Assembly (NCBI RefSeq): GCF_006658505.1
Contig: NZ_VFUZ01000027.1
Span: 1-64,000, forward strand
Direction of reading: 5' to 3'
Source of the DNA: Mesorhizobium sp. B2-4-15
GTDB taxonomy: Bacteria > Pseudomonadota > Alphaproteobacteria > Rhizobiales > Rhizobiaceae
Length of the DNA: 64,000 nucleotides
Shown: piece after piece, positions 1-8,287 of the stretch
Layout: every line of letters starts with the position of its first letter
Position numbering within the stretch: the first letter of the stretch is position 1
Notes under the pieces: model-generated
Database searches by the model: none
What the model was told of the DNA's origin: nothing
What the model saw: the letters and a program-made list of their open reading frames with translations, nothing else
Position numbers and translations under genes: made by a program

Positions 1-30
1 GCAAGGCAGGTGCCAAGCCTTGAACTGCCA

Positions 31-78
31 ATCTCCCCCCTAGAGAGGGAGATGTCCGGCAGGACAGAGGGGGGCGCC
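31..78. repeat. Single arm of palindromic repeat (family B)
   Basis: This stretch is nearly identical to the right arm of the inverted-repeat element at 47089-47246: a C-rich run, a spacer, then a TGTCCGGCAGGACAGAGG core and a G-rich run ending in GGCGCC. Only one arm is inside the window, so the partner may lie upstream of position 1 or be lost. It sits 37 bases before the ATG of the acyl-CoA dehydrogenase gene and so falls in that gene's leader. Confidence 0.75.
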
Positions 79-114
79 GTAGAGCGCGATATCGGAAAGA
101 CAGCGGAGGCCGAA

Positions 115-1263
115 ATGCCTGACCGTTCCTTCCTCAACTGGCCCTTCTTCGAAGACCGCCATCGCCAGCTGGCCGATCGCCTCGAAACCTGGTGTGCAAA
201 AAACCTGCCGGTCGATCATCACGATGTCGATGCGGCCTGCCGCGAATTGGTGGCCAGGCTCGGCAAGGACGGCTGGTTGAAGCCGACGGCGCTCGATACC
301 GAAAATCCGGGACCACTCGATGTCCGGAGCTTGTGCATCACCCGCGAAACGCTGGCGCGCCATGACGGGCTCGCCGATTTCGCCTTCGCCATGCAGGGGC
401 TCGGCACCGGCGCGCTCAGCCTGTTCGGCACGCCGGAACAGCAGCGATGGCTGGCGAAGACACGGGCCGGCAAGGCAATATCCGCCTTCGCCCTGTCGGA
501 GCCGCGCTCGGGCTCGGATGTCGCCAACACCGAGATGACGGCGACCCGCGACGGCGACGATTATGTTCTCACCGGCGAGAAGACCTGGATCTCCAATGGC
601 GGCATTGCCGATCTCTATGTGGTCTTTGCCCGCACCGGCGAGGCGCCGGGCGCCAAAGGGCTTTCCGCCTTCCTCGTGCCTGGCGACGCCAAGGGGCTCG
701 GCATTGCCGAGCGGCTGGAAGTGATCGCGCCGCATCCGCTGGCGCGGCTTTCCTTCGACCAGGTCCGGTTGCCCGCCTCGGCGCTGATCGGCAAGCCTGG
801 CGATGGGTTCCGCATCGCCATGTCGGTGCTTGACGTATTCCGCTCGACCGTCGGCGCGGCGGCGCTCGGCTTCGCCCGCCGCGCGCTGGACGAGAGCATC
901 AAACGGGTAGCCGAGCGCAAGCTGTTCGGGGCACCCATGGCCGAGCTGCAGATGGTGCAAGGCCATATCGCCGACATGGCGCTCGACGTCGATGCGGCTG
1001 CCCTTCTGGTCTACCGCGCCGCCTGGACCAAGGACATGGGCGCCGCGCGGGTAACGCGCGAGGCGGCGATAGCCAAGCTGTTCGCCACCGACAAGGCGCA
1101 GGAGGTGATCGACAAGGCGGTGCAGTTGCATGGCGGCGACGGCGTGCGCAAGGGCCACATCATCGAGAGCCTGTATCGCGAGATCCGCGCGCTGCGCATC
1201 TACGAGGGTGCATCCGACGTGCAGAAAGTGGTGATCGCGCGGCAGGTGATGGGCGCGGCCTGA
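115..1263 (+). CDS. Acyl-CoA dehydrogenase family protein
   Basis: 382 aa, the usual size for a single-domain acyl-CoA dehydrogenase. ALSEPRSGSD at about residues 127-136 is the FAD-contacting family motif, followed by TGEKTWISNG. IYEGASDVQ near residue 363 supplies the conserved Glu that acts as catalytic base. It should oxidise an acyl-CoA (or related thioester) to the 2,3-enoyl form and pass electrons to ETF in the cytoplasm. The ATG at 115 was chosen because GGAGG lies just upstream and the longer frame would translate a non-coding palindromic repeat (31-78). A RidA-like gene follows on the same strand after 78 bases, so the two are probably co-transcribed. The natural substrate cannot be read from the sequence. 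Confidence 0.88.
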   Translation: MPDRSFLNWPFFEDRHRQLADRLETWCAKNLPVDHHDVDAACRELVARLGKDGWLKPTALDTENPGPLDVRSLCITRETLARHDGLADFAFAMQGLGTGALSLFGTPEQQRWLAKTRAGKAISAFALSEPRSGSDVANTEMTATRDGDDYVLTGEKTWISNGGIADLYVVFARTGEAPGAKGLSAFLVPGDAKGLGIAERLEVIAPHPLARLSFDQVRLPASALIGKPGDGFRIAMSVLDVFRSTVGAAALGFARRALDESIKRVAERKLFGAPMAELQMVQGHIADMALDVDAAALLVYRAAWTKDMGAARVTREAAIAKLFATDKAQEVIDKAVQLHGGDGVRKGHIIESLYREIRALRIYEGASDVQKVVIARQVMGAA

Positions 1264-1341
1264 AACAGGTCGCGTCGACGGACTGGATTGTTTTCGAACG
1301 CGGATATTGCGGACCCGATATTGGACAGACGGAGAGTTGAG

Positions 1342-1737
1342 ATGCACGAGATCCTGCAGCCGGAAGGCTGGGCAAAACCGGTCGGCTACGCCAATGGCGT
1401 GGCGGCGCGCGGGCGTCTCATCTTCGTCGGTGGACAGGTCGGCTGGAACGGACAGTGCCAGTTCGAAACCGACGACTTTGTCGGCCAGGTGAAGCAGACG
1501 CTGGAAAACGTCGTGGCGGTGCTGGCGGAGGCTGGCGCTACGCCGCAACATATCACTTCGATGACCTGGTATTTCATCGACAAGGCCGAGTATCTGGCCA
1601 ACCTCAAAGGGCTAGGCGAAGCCTATCGCGCGGTGATCGGCCGGCATTTTCCGGCAATGGCCGCCATGCAGGTGATGGCGCTGGTCGAGAATCGCGCCAA
1701 GATAGAAATCCAGGCAACCGCCGTTATCCCGGAGTAA
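1342..1737 (+). CDS. RidA/YjgF/UK114 family protein
   Basis: 131 aa, typical of the trimeric Rid family. It contains RLIFVGGQVGWN near residue 30 and ends in VENRAKIEIQATAVIPE, which matches the family's C-terminal strand with the Arg used by true RidA deaminases. Such proteins hydrolyse reactive enamine/imine intermediates or act on related carbonyl compounds. The ATG at 1342 follows GGAGAG with normal spacing; the open frame upstream of it looks non-coding. Its place behind an acyl-CoA dehydrogenase and near an LLM monooxygenase suggests a pathway role (as for RutC-type proteins) rather than housekeeping RidA; that is inference. Confidence 0.85.
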   Translation: MHEILQPEGWAKPVGYANGVAARGRLIFVGGQVGWNGQCQFETDDFVGQVKQTLENVVAVLAEAGATPQHITSMTWYFIDKAEYLANLKGLGEAYRAVIGRHFPAMAAMQVMALVENRAKIEIQATAVIPE

Positions 1738-1797
1738 ACGCCTATCGCTTCGTCATCAACTCTGGGGAATTGATGACGAAATTGGGGAGCACAGCTG

Positions 1798-2889
1798 CTA
1801 CTCGCGAAGCCCGGCCCGCCTCAGCAGCGGCAGCACGTGATCGCAGAAATAGGGCAGCTCCTGCGTGTAGTTGACGAAGGACAACGCGATGCCCTGGTAG
1901 CCATGGCCGGCAATGGCGGCCATCTCCGCAGCAATTGATTCCGGCGTTCCAACCAAGGGGTAGGTGCCGGCGCCGCCGGCAAAGCGCTGGCGGTAGCGGT
2001 CGTAGGCGTGCGGGTCGTGCGACTGCGAGAATTCCTTCTTGCCGGCCATATGGGCATCGACCGCCTCATGGTCGGCCATCGTGACGGCATAGCTGTTATA
2101 ATAGGCCTGCGCCTCCTCCATGGTCGGGCGGCAGACGACATGCGCCACGGTGTAGACGCCGACATCGCGGCCAGCCTTGTCGGCCCGTTCACGGATGTCG
2201 GCGACATGCTTGCCGGCATCGCCCATCTCGGAAAAGGTCGTGAACAGATAGTCGCAATGGGCGGCGGCGAAATCGCGGCCCGGGCCGCCGAAAGCGGCAT
2301 TCATGGTCACCGGGCGCGGCACCTGCAGGCTGGCTGGCCGGCTGACCGCTTCCTTCAGGCGATAATAGATGCCTTCATAGTCGAGTGGTTCGTTCGAGGC
2401 ATAAAGCCGCTCCAGTATCTCAATCCATTCCGCGGCCTGCTCATAGCCCTTTTCCACCAGCGGCGTGCCGAACATGCCGAATTCCTTCGGGTTCCAGCCG
2501 CAGACGATGTTGAGACCGGCGCGGCCCTGACTGATATGGTCGACCGTCGCCAGCGCCTTGGCGGCATAAAGCGGATGCACCAGCGGCACGTGCACGGTCA
2601 TGAACAGGCCGATCTGCTCGGTGGCGACGCCAAGGGCCGCCGCCCAGGTGAAGGTCTCGAACGACCATTCGCGCACGTTGTTGCGGCCGCCAAAACCGCG
2701 CCAGCGCGCGATGGGCAGCATGAACTCGAGCCCGGCGCGGTCGGCGATCTGGGCCGCTGTCAGATTGTCCTGCCAGCTTGCCGTCCAGCGTTCCGGCACG
2801 TCGGTGATGGCAAGGCCGCCATCGGCATTGGTCGAAAAGACGCCGAGTTTCAGTTTGTTTTGGCCGTGCAGGGGATGGGCTTTGATCAC
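1798..2889 (-). CDS. LLM-class flavin-dependent monooxygenase
   Basis: 363 aa luciferase-like (alpha/beta)8 protein of the SsuD/RutA/DszA type. Recognisable blocks are MLPIARWRGFGG near residue 58, WAAALGVATEQIGLF near 83, and AKALATVDHISQGRAGLN followed by VCGWNPKEFGMFG around residues 110-140, characteristic of FMNH2-dependent monooxygenases that cleave C-S, C-N or amide bonds. It would need a flavin reductase, not seen nearby. It is transcribed divergently from the HpcH/HpaI aldolase gene; the 123-base interval between them carries an 18-base palindrome that is repeated before the aminotransferase operon. RutA-like and alkanesulfonate-type substrates are both possible. Confidence 0.87.
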   Translation of the reverse strand: MIKAHPLHGQNKLKLGVFSTNADGGLAITDVPERWTASWQDNLTAAQIADRAGLEFMLPIARWRGFGGRNNVREWSFETFTWAAALGVATEQIGLFMTVHVPLVHPLYAAKALATVDHISQGRAGLNIVCGWNPKEFGMFGTPLVEKGYEQAAEWIEILERLYASNEPLDYEGIYYRLKEAVSRPASLQVPRPVTMNAAFGGPGRDFAAAHCDYLFTTFSEMGDAGKHVADIRERADKAGRDVGVYTVAHVVCRPTMEEAQAYYNSYAVTMADHEAVDAHMAGKKEFSQSHDPHAYDRYRQRFAGGAGTYPLVGTPESIAAEMAAIAGHGYQGIALSFVNYTQELPYFCDHVLPLLRRAGLRE

Positions 2890-2937
2890 CTAGGGAACTC
2901 GCGGCGGGAGACCACGCAGACTAGGCCCGCGCGAAAA

Positions 2938-2966
2938 TATTTCAAGCCTGAAATAGCTTCGCCTTG
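2938..2966. promoter_or_regulatory. Palindromic operator candidate, copy 1
   Basis: Bases 2938-2955 form a perfect interrupted palindrome, TATTTCA-AGCC-TGAAATA, followed at 2958-2966 by TTCGCCTTG. It lies between the divergent LLM monooxygenase and aldolase genes. A related palindrome, TTTAAGCTTAAA, with the same TTCGCCTTG tail occurs at 3832-3855 in front of the aminotransferase gene. No cognate regulator was recognised within the window. Confidence 0.5.
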
Positions 2967-3012
2967 CCATCGTTTGCGGATATGGATTGGGCAGCACAAA
3001 AAGGGGATCGGC

Positions 3013-3810
3013 ATGAGCGAATTCCGCCAGAAATGCATCGGCAAGACGAGGCTCGTCGGCTCGTTCGCCGCCATTCCCCATCCCGTCGCGGTCGAGGTGA
3101 TGGCGCTCGCCGGCCTCGACTTCGTCTGCATCGACTGGGAGCATGCGCAGATTTCGCGCGACACGATCGAGGCCATGGTGCGCGCGGCCGACGTTCACCG
3201 CGTGCCGGCGATGGTGCGCGTTCCCGGCCATGCGCCGGAAGCCATCCAGGCCGCACTCGACAGCGGCGCGCAAGGCGTGCTGGTGCCGCGCGTTTCGACA
3301 TCAGCCCAGGCGGCGATGGCGGTGAAGGCCTCGCGTTATCCGCCGCTGGGCGAGCGCGGCGTCGGGCCCGGCCGGGCCGCCGGCTACGGCTATCGCATTC
3401 CCGAATATCTTGCCGGCGCCAATGAGCGGATCGTCGTCGCGGTGCAGGTCGAGACATCGGAGGGGCTCGCCAGTATCGAAGCGATCGCGGCCATCGATGG
3501 CGTCGACATGATCTTCGTCGGTCCCGGCGATCTCTCGGTGTCGATCGATGCGGTGGGACCGAAAGGCGCGGACAAGCTCAACGAGGCGATCGGCACGATC
3601 ATCGGCGCTACGATCGCGCACGGCAGGACCGCAGGCATATTCTGCGCCAGCCCACAGAGTATCGGCCGATGGGCAGCCATCGGAGCGAGCTTCTTCGTGC
3701 TGGCCAGCGACACGATGTTTCTCGGTGCCGGCGCCGCGGCCAACTGTGCTGCCGCGCGCGTCGAACTGGCGCAAAACGGGCGCAGCTATGCAAAAGAGAC
3801 GTATCGTTAA
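3013..3810 (+). CDS. HpcH/HpaI aldolase/citrate lyase family protein
   Basis: 265 aa, the expected length for class II pyruvate-dependent aldolases such as HpaI/GarL. Seen: FVCIDWEHAQIS near residue 38 (family acid/base and metal region), GVLVPRVST near 90, VQVETSEGLASIEAI near 146 and MIFVGPGDLSVSI near 168, which carry the metal-binding Glu and Asp. It should cleave or form a 4-hydroxy-2-keto acid in the cytoplasm. The ATG at 3013 has a GGGATCGG sequence before it, and the much longer frame upstream overlaps the divergent gene and is not credible. The gene is the first of a rightward set that continues with an aminotransferase and transporter. Confidence 0.87.
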   Translation: MSEFRQKCIGKTRLVGSFAAIPHPVAVEVMALAGLDFVCIDWEHAQISRDTIEAMVRAADVHRVPAMVRVPGHAPEAIQAALDSGAQGVLVPRVSTSAQAAMAVKASRYPPLGERGVGPGRAAGYGYRIPEYLAGANERIVVAVQVETSEGLASIEAIAAIDGVDMIFVGPGDLSVSIDAVGPKGADKLNEAIGTIIGATIAHGRTAGIFCASPQSIGRWAAIGASFFVLASDTMFLGAGAAANCAAARVELAQNGRSYAKETYR

Positions 3811-3831
3811 GGCAACAGGCCGGTCAAACTT

Positions 3832-3855
3832 TTTAAGCTTAAAACTTTCGCCTTG
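3832..3855. promoter_or_regulatory. Palindromic operator candidate, copy 2
   Basis: TTTAAGCTTAAA (3832-3843) is a perfect 12-base palindrome (14 bases with the flanking T and A), followed by TTCGCCTTG at 3847-3855. Arm sequence and tail match the element at 2938-2966. It lies about 105 bases before the TTG start of the aminotransferase gene, a suitable place for a repressor or activator site. Confidence 0.5.
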
Positions 3856-3960
3856 AAAAGCGCCCCACTTTGGATAAGCATTCGAAGTCGATGGTGGCTG
3901 CCGTGCCGAGGAGGTTGCCGGCCAGTCCGTGATGATGCTTAGGGTGGAGGGGTTCAGTCC

Positions 3961-5160
3961 TTGTCGTTCGTGCTGCCCCAGTCATCGTCCAGCGCGCGCT
4001 ATGTTTTCGATGGTGTGCGCGCCCAGATCCGCGACCTTCATACCGAGAACATCGCCAACCTCGCGGTGCGCGCACGCGAACTGGGCGATGTCATCGCGCT
4101 CTGGTACGGCGAAGGCGACATGGTGACACCGGCCTTTATCCGTGACGCCGCAAAGGCGGCGTTCGATGAAGGCCTGACCTTCTACGTTCCCAATATGCGC
4201 GGCCATGGCCCGTTGAATGAAGCGCTGTCGGAATACCAGACGCGCATCCATGGCCGGCCGATCCCGATCCCACGCACCACCGTCACGCCGGGCGGGATGC
4301 AGGCGCTGTATCTTGCCCTGGAACTGCTGGTCGATACCGGCACCAACGTGGTCTATGTCGCGCCGCAATGGCCCAACATCCACAACGCCATCCACCTGAT
4401 CGGCGGCGAACCGCGGCCGTTCTCGCTCGATTTCAAGGGCGACTGGCACCTCGATCTCGACCGGCTGTTCGCCACCTGCGACGCGCGCACCCGCGCCATC
4501 TTCCTGTCGACGCCGTCCAATCCGACCGGCTGGACCGCATCGCGCGCGGAAATGCAGGCGCTGCTCGACTTCAGCCGGCGCACCGGCATCTGGATCATAT
4601 CAGACGAGGTCTATGGCCGGCTCTATTTCGATGGCGACGTCGCGCCCTCCATCCTGCCGATCGCCGAGGACGGCGACCGCGTGCTGTCGGTCAACAGCTT
4701 TTCGAAAGCCTGGGCAATGACCGGCTGGCGCATTGGCTGGCTGACCCATCCATCGGGTGTCGCCGACCAGCTGGGCGCCATGACCCAGTACATCAACAGC
4801 GGCACCGCCGCCCCGATTCAGGCCGGCGCGGTTGCCGCCATCCGCCAGGGCGAGCCGCTGGTCGAGAAGATCCGGCAGCGAATCAGGACCGGCCTCGATC
4901 TTGCTTATGACCGGCTGGCACGGATTCCGGGCATCATCCTGCCGGGGAAACCGCGCGGCGGCATGTATGCGTTCTTTGCGATCGAGGGCGAAAGTGATGC
5001 CCGGCAGGCCTGCGCCAGGATCCTCGAAACAGCGCGGGTCGGTCTGGCGCCCGGCCATTTGTTCGGAAGCTCCTCGGCGGCATTCCTGCGCATGTGCGTC
5101 TGCCGCGATCGCGACCAGATAGCGACCGCGCTCGACCGCATGGTCGTCGCCATGAATTGA
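3961..5160 (+). CDS. Class I/II pyridoxal-phosphate aminotransferase
   Basis: 399 aa, fold type I aminotransferase. FLSTPSNPTGW carries the NPTG motif, IISDEVYGRLYF supplies the PLP-ring Asp and Tyr, and SFSKAWAMTGWRIGW places the Schiff-base lysine at about residue 249; the C-terminal Arg region is FLRMCVC. The start is TTG at 3961, supported by GGTGGAGG ending about 10 bases upstream and by the lack of an in-frame ATG near the family N-terminus. It is probably the first gene of an operon with the amino-acid ABC binding protein 90 bases downstream, so it likely acts on an imported amino acid. The exact amino donor is not readable. Confidence 0.85.
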   Translation: MSFVLPQSSSSARYVFDGVRAQIRDLHTENIANLAVRARELGDVIALWYGEGDMVTPAFIRDAAKAAFDEGLTFYVPNMRGHGPLNEALSEYQTRIHGRPIPIPRTTVTPGGMQALYLALELLVDTGTNVVYVAPQWPNIHNAIHLIGGEPRPFSLDFKGDWHLDLDRLFATCDARTRAIFLSTPSNPTGWTASRAEMQALLDFSRRTGIWIISDEVYGRLYFDGDVAPSILPIAEDGDRVLSVNSFSKAWAMTGWRIGWLTHPSGVADQLGAMTQYINSGTAAPIQAGAVAAIRQGEPLVEKIRQRIRTGLDLAYDRLARIPGIILPGKPRGGMYAFFAIEGESDARQACARILETARVGLAPGHLFGSSSAAFLRMCVCRDRDQIATALDRMVVAMN

Positions 5161-5250
5161 CGCCCCGCTGGGAGGTGGGACGGCAAGAAACCGTGCGGGG
5201 CCAGCCCCGCCCGATCAACAACCAGAGGGGACACCCCAGAGGGAACACCA

Positions 5251-6048
5251 ATGAAGCTCACCCGTCGCAATCTTATCCTGTTCGCCGCCGCCATCGGCAT
5301 CGCCGCCGGCCCGGCCACCGCCTATGCCGCAGATGTGCTCAATGTCGGTGCCTACCCGACCAACCCGCCCTTCGAATACAAGAACGAGAGCGGCACCTTC
5401 GAAGGCTTTGAAGTCGACATCGTCAACGAGGCAGCCAAGCGCGTCGGCATGACAACCGACATCGCCGATCTCGGCTTCCAGGCGCTGTTCGCCGCCACCA
5501 CGTCGAAGCGCATCGATGTCGCCATCTCGTCGATCACCATCACGCCGGAGCGGATGAAGTCGCAGTCCTTCACGCAGCCCTATTATGATTCCGACATGGG
5601 CATCGCGACGAAGACCGACAGCCCGATCAACGCCGAGGCCGACCTCAAGGGCAAGATCGTCGGCGTGCTGTCCGGCTCGACCGGCGAGACCTGGGTCAAG
5701 GCACATCAGGAGGCCGACGGCTTCAGCGACGTGAAGGGCTATGACACGCAGCAGAACCTTCTGCTCGATCTCAGCGCCGGCCGCATCGATGCCGCCGTCA
5801 GCGACATTCCGGGCATGCAGTACTCCTTCACCAAGATGAAGGACCTGACCGTCAAGCAGCGCATCAAGACCGGCGAGCAGTACGGCCTGATGATGACCAA
5901 GGACCACCCGCTGCTCGGCAAGCTGAACGATGCGCTGAGCGCGATGAAGAAGGACGGCACGCTGGCAGCGATCCACAAGAAGTGGTTTGGCAGCGACGCG
6001 CCGGCGGACTCTTCGACGGTCAAGGAAATGCCGCTGCCGAAGGCTTGA
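5251..6048 (+). CDS. Amino-acid ABC transporter, periplasmic binding protein
   Basis: 265 aa family 3 solute-binding protein. An N-terminal TRRN... basic stretch, a hydrophobic core and AYA-AD give a Sec signal peptide of about 26 residues. The mature part begins with LNVGAYPTNPPFEY and contains FEGFEVDIVNEAAKRVG and ITITPERMKSQSFTQPY, classic blocks of polar-amino-acid binding proteins (HisJ/GlnH/FliY type). It is followed by a stem-loop (6069-6095) and, 219 bases on, by a cognate permease. No ABC ATPase gene accompanies the pair, so the ATPase must be encoded elsewhere or shared. Confidence 0.88.
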   Translation: MKLTRRNLILFAAAIGIAAGPATAYAADVLNVGAYPTNPPFEYKNESGTFEGFEVDIVNEAAKRVGMTTDIADLGFQALFAATTSKRIDVAISSITITPERMKSQSFTQPYYDSDMGIATKTDSPINAEADLKGKIVGVLSGSTGETWVKAHQEADGFSDVKGYDTQQNLLLDLSAGRIDAAVSDIPGMQYSFTKMKDLTVKQRIKTGEQYGLMMTKDHPLLGKLNDALSAMKKDGTLAAIHKKWFGSDAPADSSTVKEMPLPKA

Positions 6049-6068
6049 GCGGACCGGCAAAAAAGGAG

Positions 6069-6095
6069 CCGTGCCGGCTTTGCAGGCCGGCACGG
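6069..6095 (+). terminator. Stem-loop after binding-protein gene
   Basis: CCGTGCCGGC (6069-6078) pairs with GCCGGCACGG (6086-6095) across a 7-base loop, 21 bases after the stop codon; the tail TTCATTTCAT is only moderately T-rich. Such hairpins behind binding-protein genes often stabilise the upstream mRNA and lower read-through into the permease gene, allowing excess binding protein. Partial terminator or mRNA-stability element; function inferred. Confidence 0.6.
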
Positions 6096-6183
6096 TTCAT
6101 TTCATGCATTCCTTCCCGGAACCGCAGGTCGGTGCAGAAACCGATTTGATGTTCCGGGCCTTGCTCCATCTCCTTGTTTCGAC

Positions 6184-6227
6184 GCAATTCCGGACGAAAA
6201 ACCGTCTCGCACTTTTCCTGGAATTGC
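6184..6227. repeat. RIME-type palindromic repeat (degenerate)
   Basis: GCAATTCC (6184-6191) and GGAATTGC (6220-6227) form an inverted repeat around a CGGACGAAAAACCG core and CACTTTTCC. This composition is that of the dispersed Rhizobium-specific intergenic mosaic elements. It lies in the 219-base gap between binding-protein and permease genes and may belong to a larger element beginning near 6100. Confidence 0.6.
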
Positions 6228-6267
6228 TCCGGCGTCACGGGACGCAAAACGGTTCGGGAACGCTCCC

Positions 6268-6942
6268 ATGTCGCTGATCGACACCTTCTTCAACGCCGAT
6301 GTCATTGCGTCCAGCCTGCCGGCGCTGCTGCGCGGCTTCCTGAACACGCTGCTGCTCGGCCTGCTCAGCATCGGCATCGGCATTCCCATAGGCCTTGTGA
6401 TCAGCCTGCTGCGGCTCTACGCGCCGAAGCCGCTGCGCTGGCTGGCGGTCGGCTATACCGACATTTTCCGGGCCTTGCCGGTGCTGGTCGTGCTGATCCT
6501 GATCTATTACGCGCTGCCCTTCCTTGGCATCCGGCTTTCGTCCTGGGCGTCCGCCGTGACGGCATTCGCCATCATCATGTCGGCCTATTCGGCGGAAGTG
6601 TTCCGGTCCGGCATAGAGAGCATTCCGCGCGGCCAGTTCGAGGCGTCGCAGGCGCTCGGCCTGCCGTTCCTCTTGACCTTGCGCAAGGTGGTGCTGCCGC
6701 AGGCGGTGCGCGTGGTCATCCCGCCGATGACCAGCAACTGTGTCTCGATGTTCAAGGACACTTCGCTCGCCTCGACCGTGGCGCTGCCGGAGCTCTTGAA
6801 GGAAGCGACCAACGCGCAATCGCTCTACGCCAACCCCTCGCCACTGATTGGCGCCGCGCTCGTCTATCTTATCTTCCTCTGGCCGATGGTGCGCCTCGTC
6901 AGCCTGCTCGAGCGCCGCTTCAAGACCGAAAAGTCGCGCTGA
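6268..6942 (+). CDS. Amino-acid ABC transporter, inner-membrane permease
   Basis: 224 aa, HisM/GlnP-type permease with about five hydrophobic segments; the first is near residues 20-45 (LLRGFLNTLLLGLLSIG...). The EAA-like loop is visible as GQFEASQALGLPFLLTLRKVVLPQA (about residues 125-150), the site that docks the ABC ATPase. Only one permease is present, so it may act as a homodimer. It follows the binding protein and precedes a class V aminotransferase homologue by 43 bases, consistent with one operon delivering a substrate to neighbouring PLP enzymes. Confidence 0.88.
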   Translation: MSLIDTFFNADVIASSLPALLRGFLNTLLLGLLSIGIGIPIGLVISLLRLYAPKPLRWLAVGYTDIFRALPVLVVLILIYYALPFLGIRLSSWASAVTAFAIIMSAYSAEVFRSGIESIPRGQFEASQALGLPFLLTLRKVVLPQAVRVVIPPMTSNCVSMFKDTSLASTVALPELLKEATNAQSLYANPSPLIGAALVYLIFLWPMVRLVSLLERRFKTEKSR

Positions 6943-6985
6943 TCGCCCCAATCCCGTCTGCAAAAACATTTCGCAGGAGACAACC

Positions 6986-8251
6986 TTGAGCAATTCCCAA
7001 TCCGCCGGCGGCGGCTTTCCCGTCGACACCATCCGCGCGATGTTCCCGGCATTGCAAAGAGCTGGCGACTTCATCTTCCTGGACAACGCCGCCGGCGCGC
7101 AGATCCCGCAAAGCGTGCTCGACGCGGTTACCAACCACCTGGTTTCGCATAATGTGCAGCGCGGCGGCCGCTATGGCCGCAGCGTCAGCGTCGACCAGTC
7201 GGTCGCCGATGCGCGGACAAGCGTTGCGTTGCTGATCAATGCCTACAGCCCGGCGGAAATCTGCTTCGGCATGAACGCGACTTCGTTCATCCGTCTCGTC
7301 AGCCTGGGCATCGGCCAGATGCTGCAGGAGCGCGACGAGATTGTCGTCACCGACATGGACCATGACGCCAACATCGCCACCTGGTTGGCGCTGGAATCCG
7401 CCGGCGCAAAGTTCAAGTGGTGGCGCATGCGCGAGGACGGCAACCTGCATGTCGACGACCTCAAGCCGCTGGTTTCCGATCGCACCCGCCTTGTCGCCTG
7501 CACGGTGACGGCGCATTCGATCGGCTCGATTGTCGATGTCGCCTCGGTGGCCAAGATCGCCCACGCCGCCGGCGCCGAGGTGTTCCTCGACAGCGTGCAT
7601 TACGGGCCGCATGGGCTGATCGACGTCCAGGCCTGGGACTGCGATTATCTCGTCTGCTCGGGTTACAAGAATTTCTCGCCGCATATGGGCTTCCTGTGGG
7701 GCCGCTTCGAGACGCTGAAGCGGCTACCGACCTTCCGCGAGGATTTCATTCCGGACGAACCGCCCTACAAGGTCGAGGCCGGAACGTTCATCTACGAGAA
7801 CGTCTCCGGGATGGACGCGGCCGTGCAGTATCTGGAACTGATCGGACGCAACCTTGCGCCCTCGAACAACCGCTCGCGGCGCGAAAACATCGTCGCCGGC
7901 ATGGGCGCCATCCGCGACTATGAATTGGTGTTGGCGCGCGAAATGCTCGCCGTGCTCAAGGGCTGCGGCGCAACCATCTATGGCGTTGCCGACGAGGCCC
8001 GCATCAACGAACGCGTGCCGACCTTCTGCTTCAACGTCGGCAAGCTGTCACCGCAGCGAATCGTCGAGGAAATGGCCGACATGCAGATCGGCATCCGCGA
8101 TGGGCACATGTACGCGCCACGGCTGATGAAGCGCCTCAACCTGTCGATGGACAGCGGCGCCATCCGCGCCTCGCTGGTCCATTACAACACGGTCGAGGAG
8201 ATCCACCGTTTCGGCGAGGCGCTGCGCGCCATCATCGCCAAGTTGTCGTAA
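6986..8251 (+). CDS. Class V aminotransferase fold protein (cysteine-desulfurase-like, no catalytic Cys)
   Basis: 421 aa. TTG at 6986 is preceded by AGGAGA five bases upstream; translation from further upstream would overlap the permease. The fold is that of CsdA/SufS/kynureninase relatives: FLDNAAGAQIPQSV near residue 31, HDANIATWLALE, the PLP Asp in EVFLDSVHYGPHG, and the PLP lysine at about K228 in CSGYKNFSPHMGF. Where group II desulfurases have R-x-GHHCA, this protein reads RDGHMYAP, so the persulfide-forming cysteine is absent. It is therefore more likely a lyase, epimerase or deaminase acting on the substrate of the adjacent transporter than a sulfur donor. Annotation as 'cysteine desulfurase' would be misleading. 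Confidence 0.82.
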   Translation: MSNSQSAGGGFPVDTIRAMFPALQRAGDFIFLDNAAGAQIPQSVLDAVTNHLVSHNVQRGGRYGRSVSVDQSVADARTSVALLINAYSPAEICFGMNATSFIRLVSLGIGQMLQERDEIVVTDMDHDANIATWLALESAGAKFKWWRMREDGNLHVDDLKPLVSDRTRLVACTVTAHSIGSIVDVASVAKIAHAAGAEVFLDSVHYGPHGLIDVQAWDCDYLVCSGYKNFSPHMGFLWGRFETLKRLPTFREDFIPDEPPYKVEAGTFIYENVSGMDAAVQYLELIGRNLAPSNNRSRRENIVAGMGAIRDYELVLAREMLAVLKGCGATIYGVADEARINERVPTFCFNVGKLSPQRIVEEMADMQIGIRDGHMYAPRLMKRLNLSMDSGAIRASLVHYNTVEEIHRFGEALRAIIAKLS

Positions 8252-8287
8252 CCGACTGATCACAGCGGGAGGCCAAGGCGTTTCGAG

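Noticed and set aside
2008..3012. In-frame 5' extension of the HpcH/HpaI aldolase gene
   Set aside because: The extension overlaps the divergent LLM monooxygenase gene and has no family similarity; a ribosome site supports ATG 3013.
6986..8251. Annotation as a cysteine desulfurase (SufS/CsdA)
   Set aside because: The PLP lysine is kept but the catalytic Cys segment reads RDGHMYAP, so the desulfurase function is not supported.
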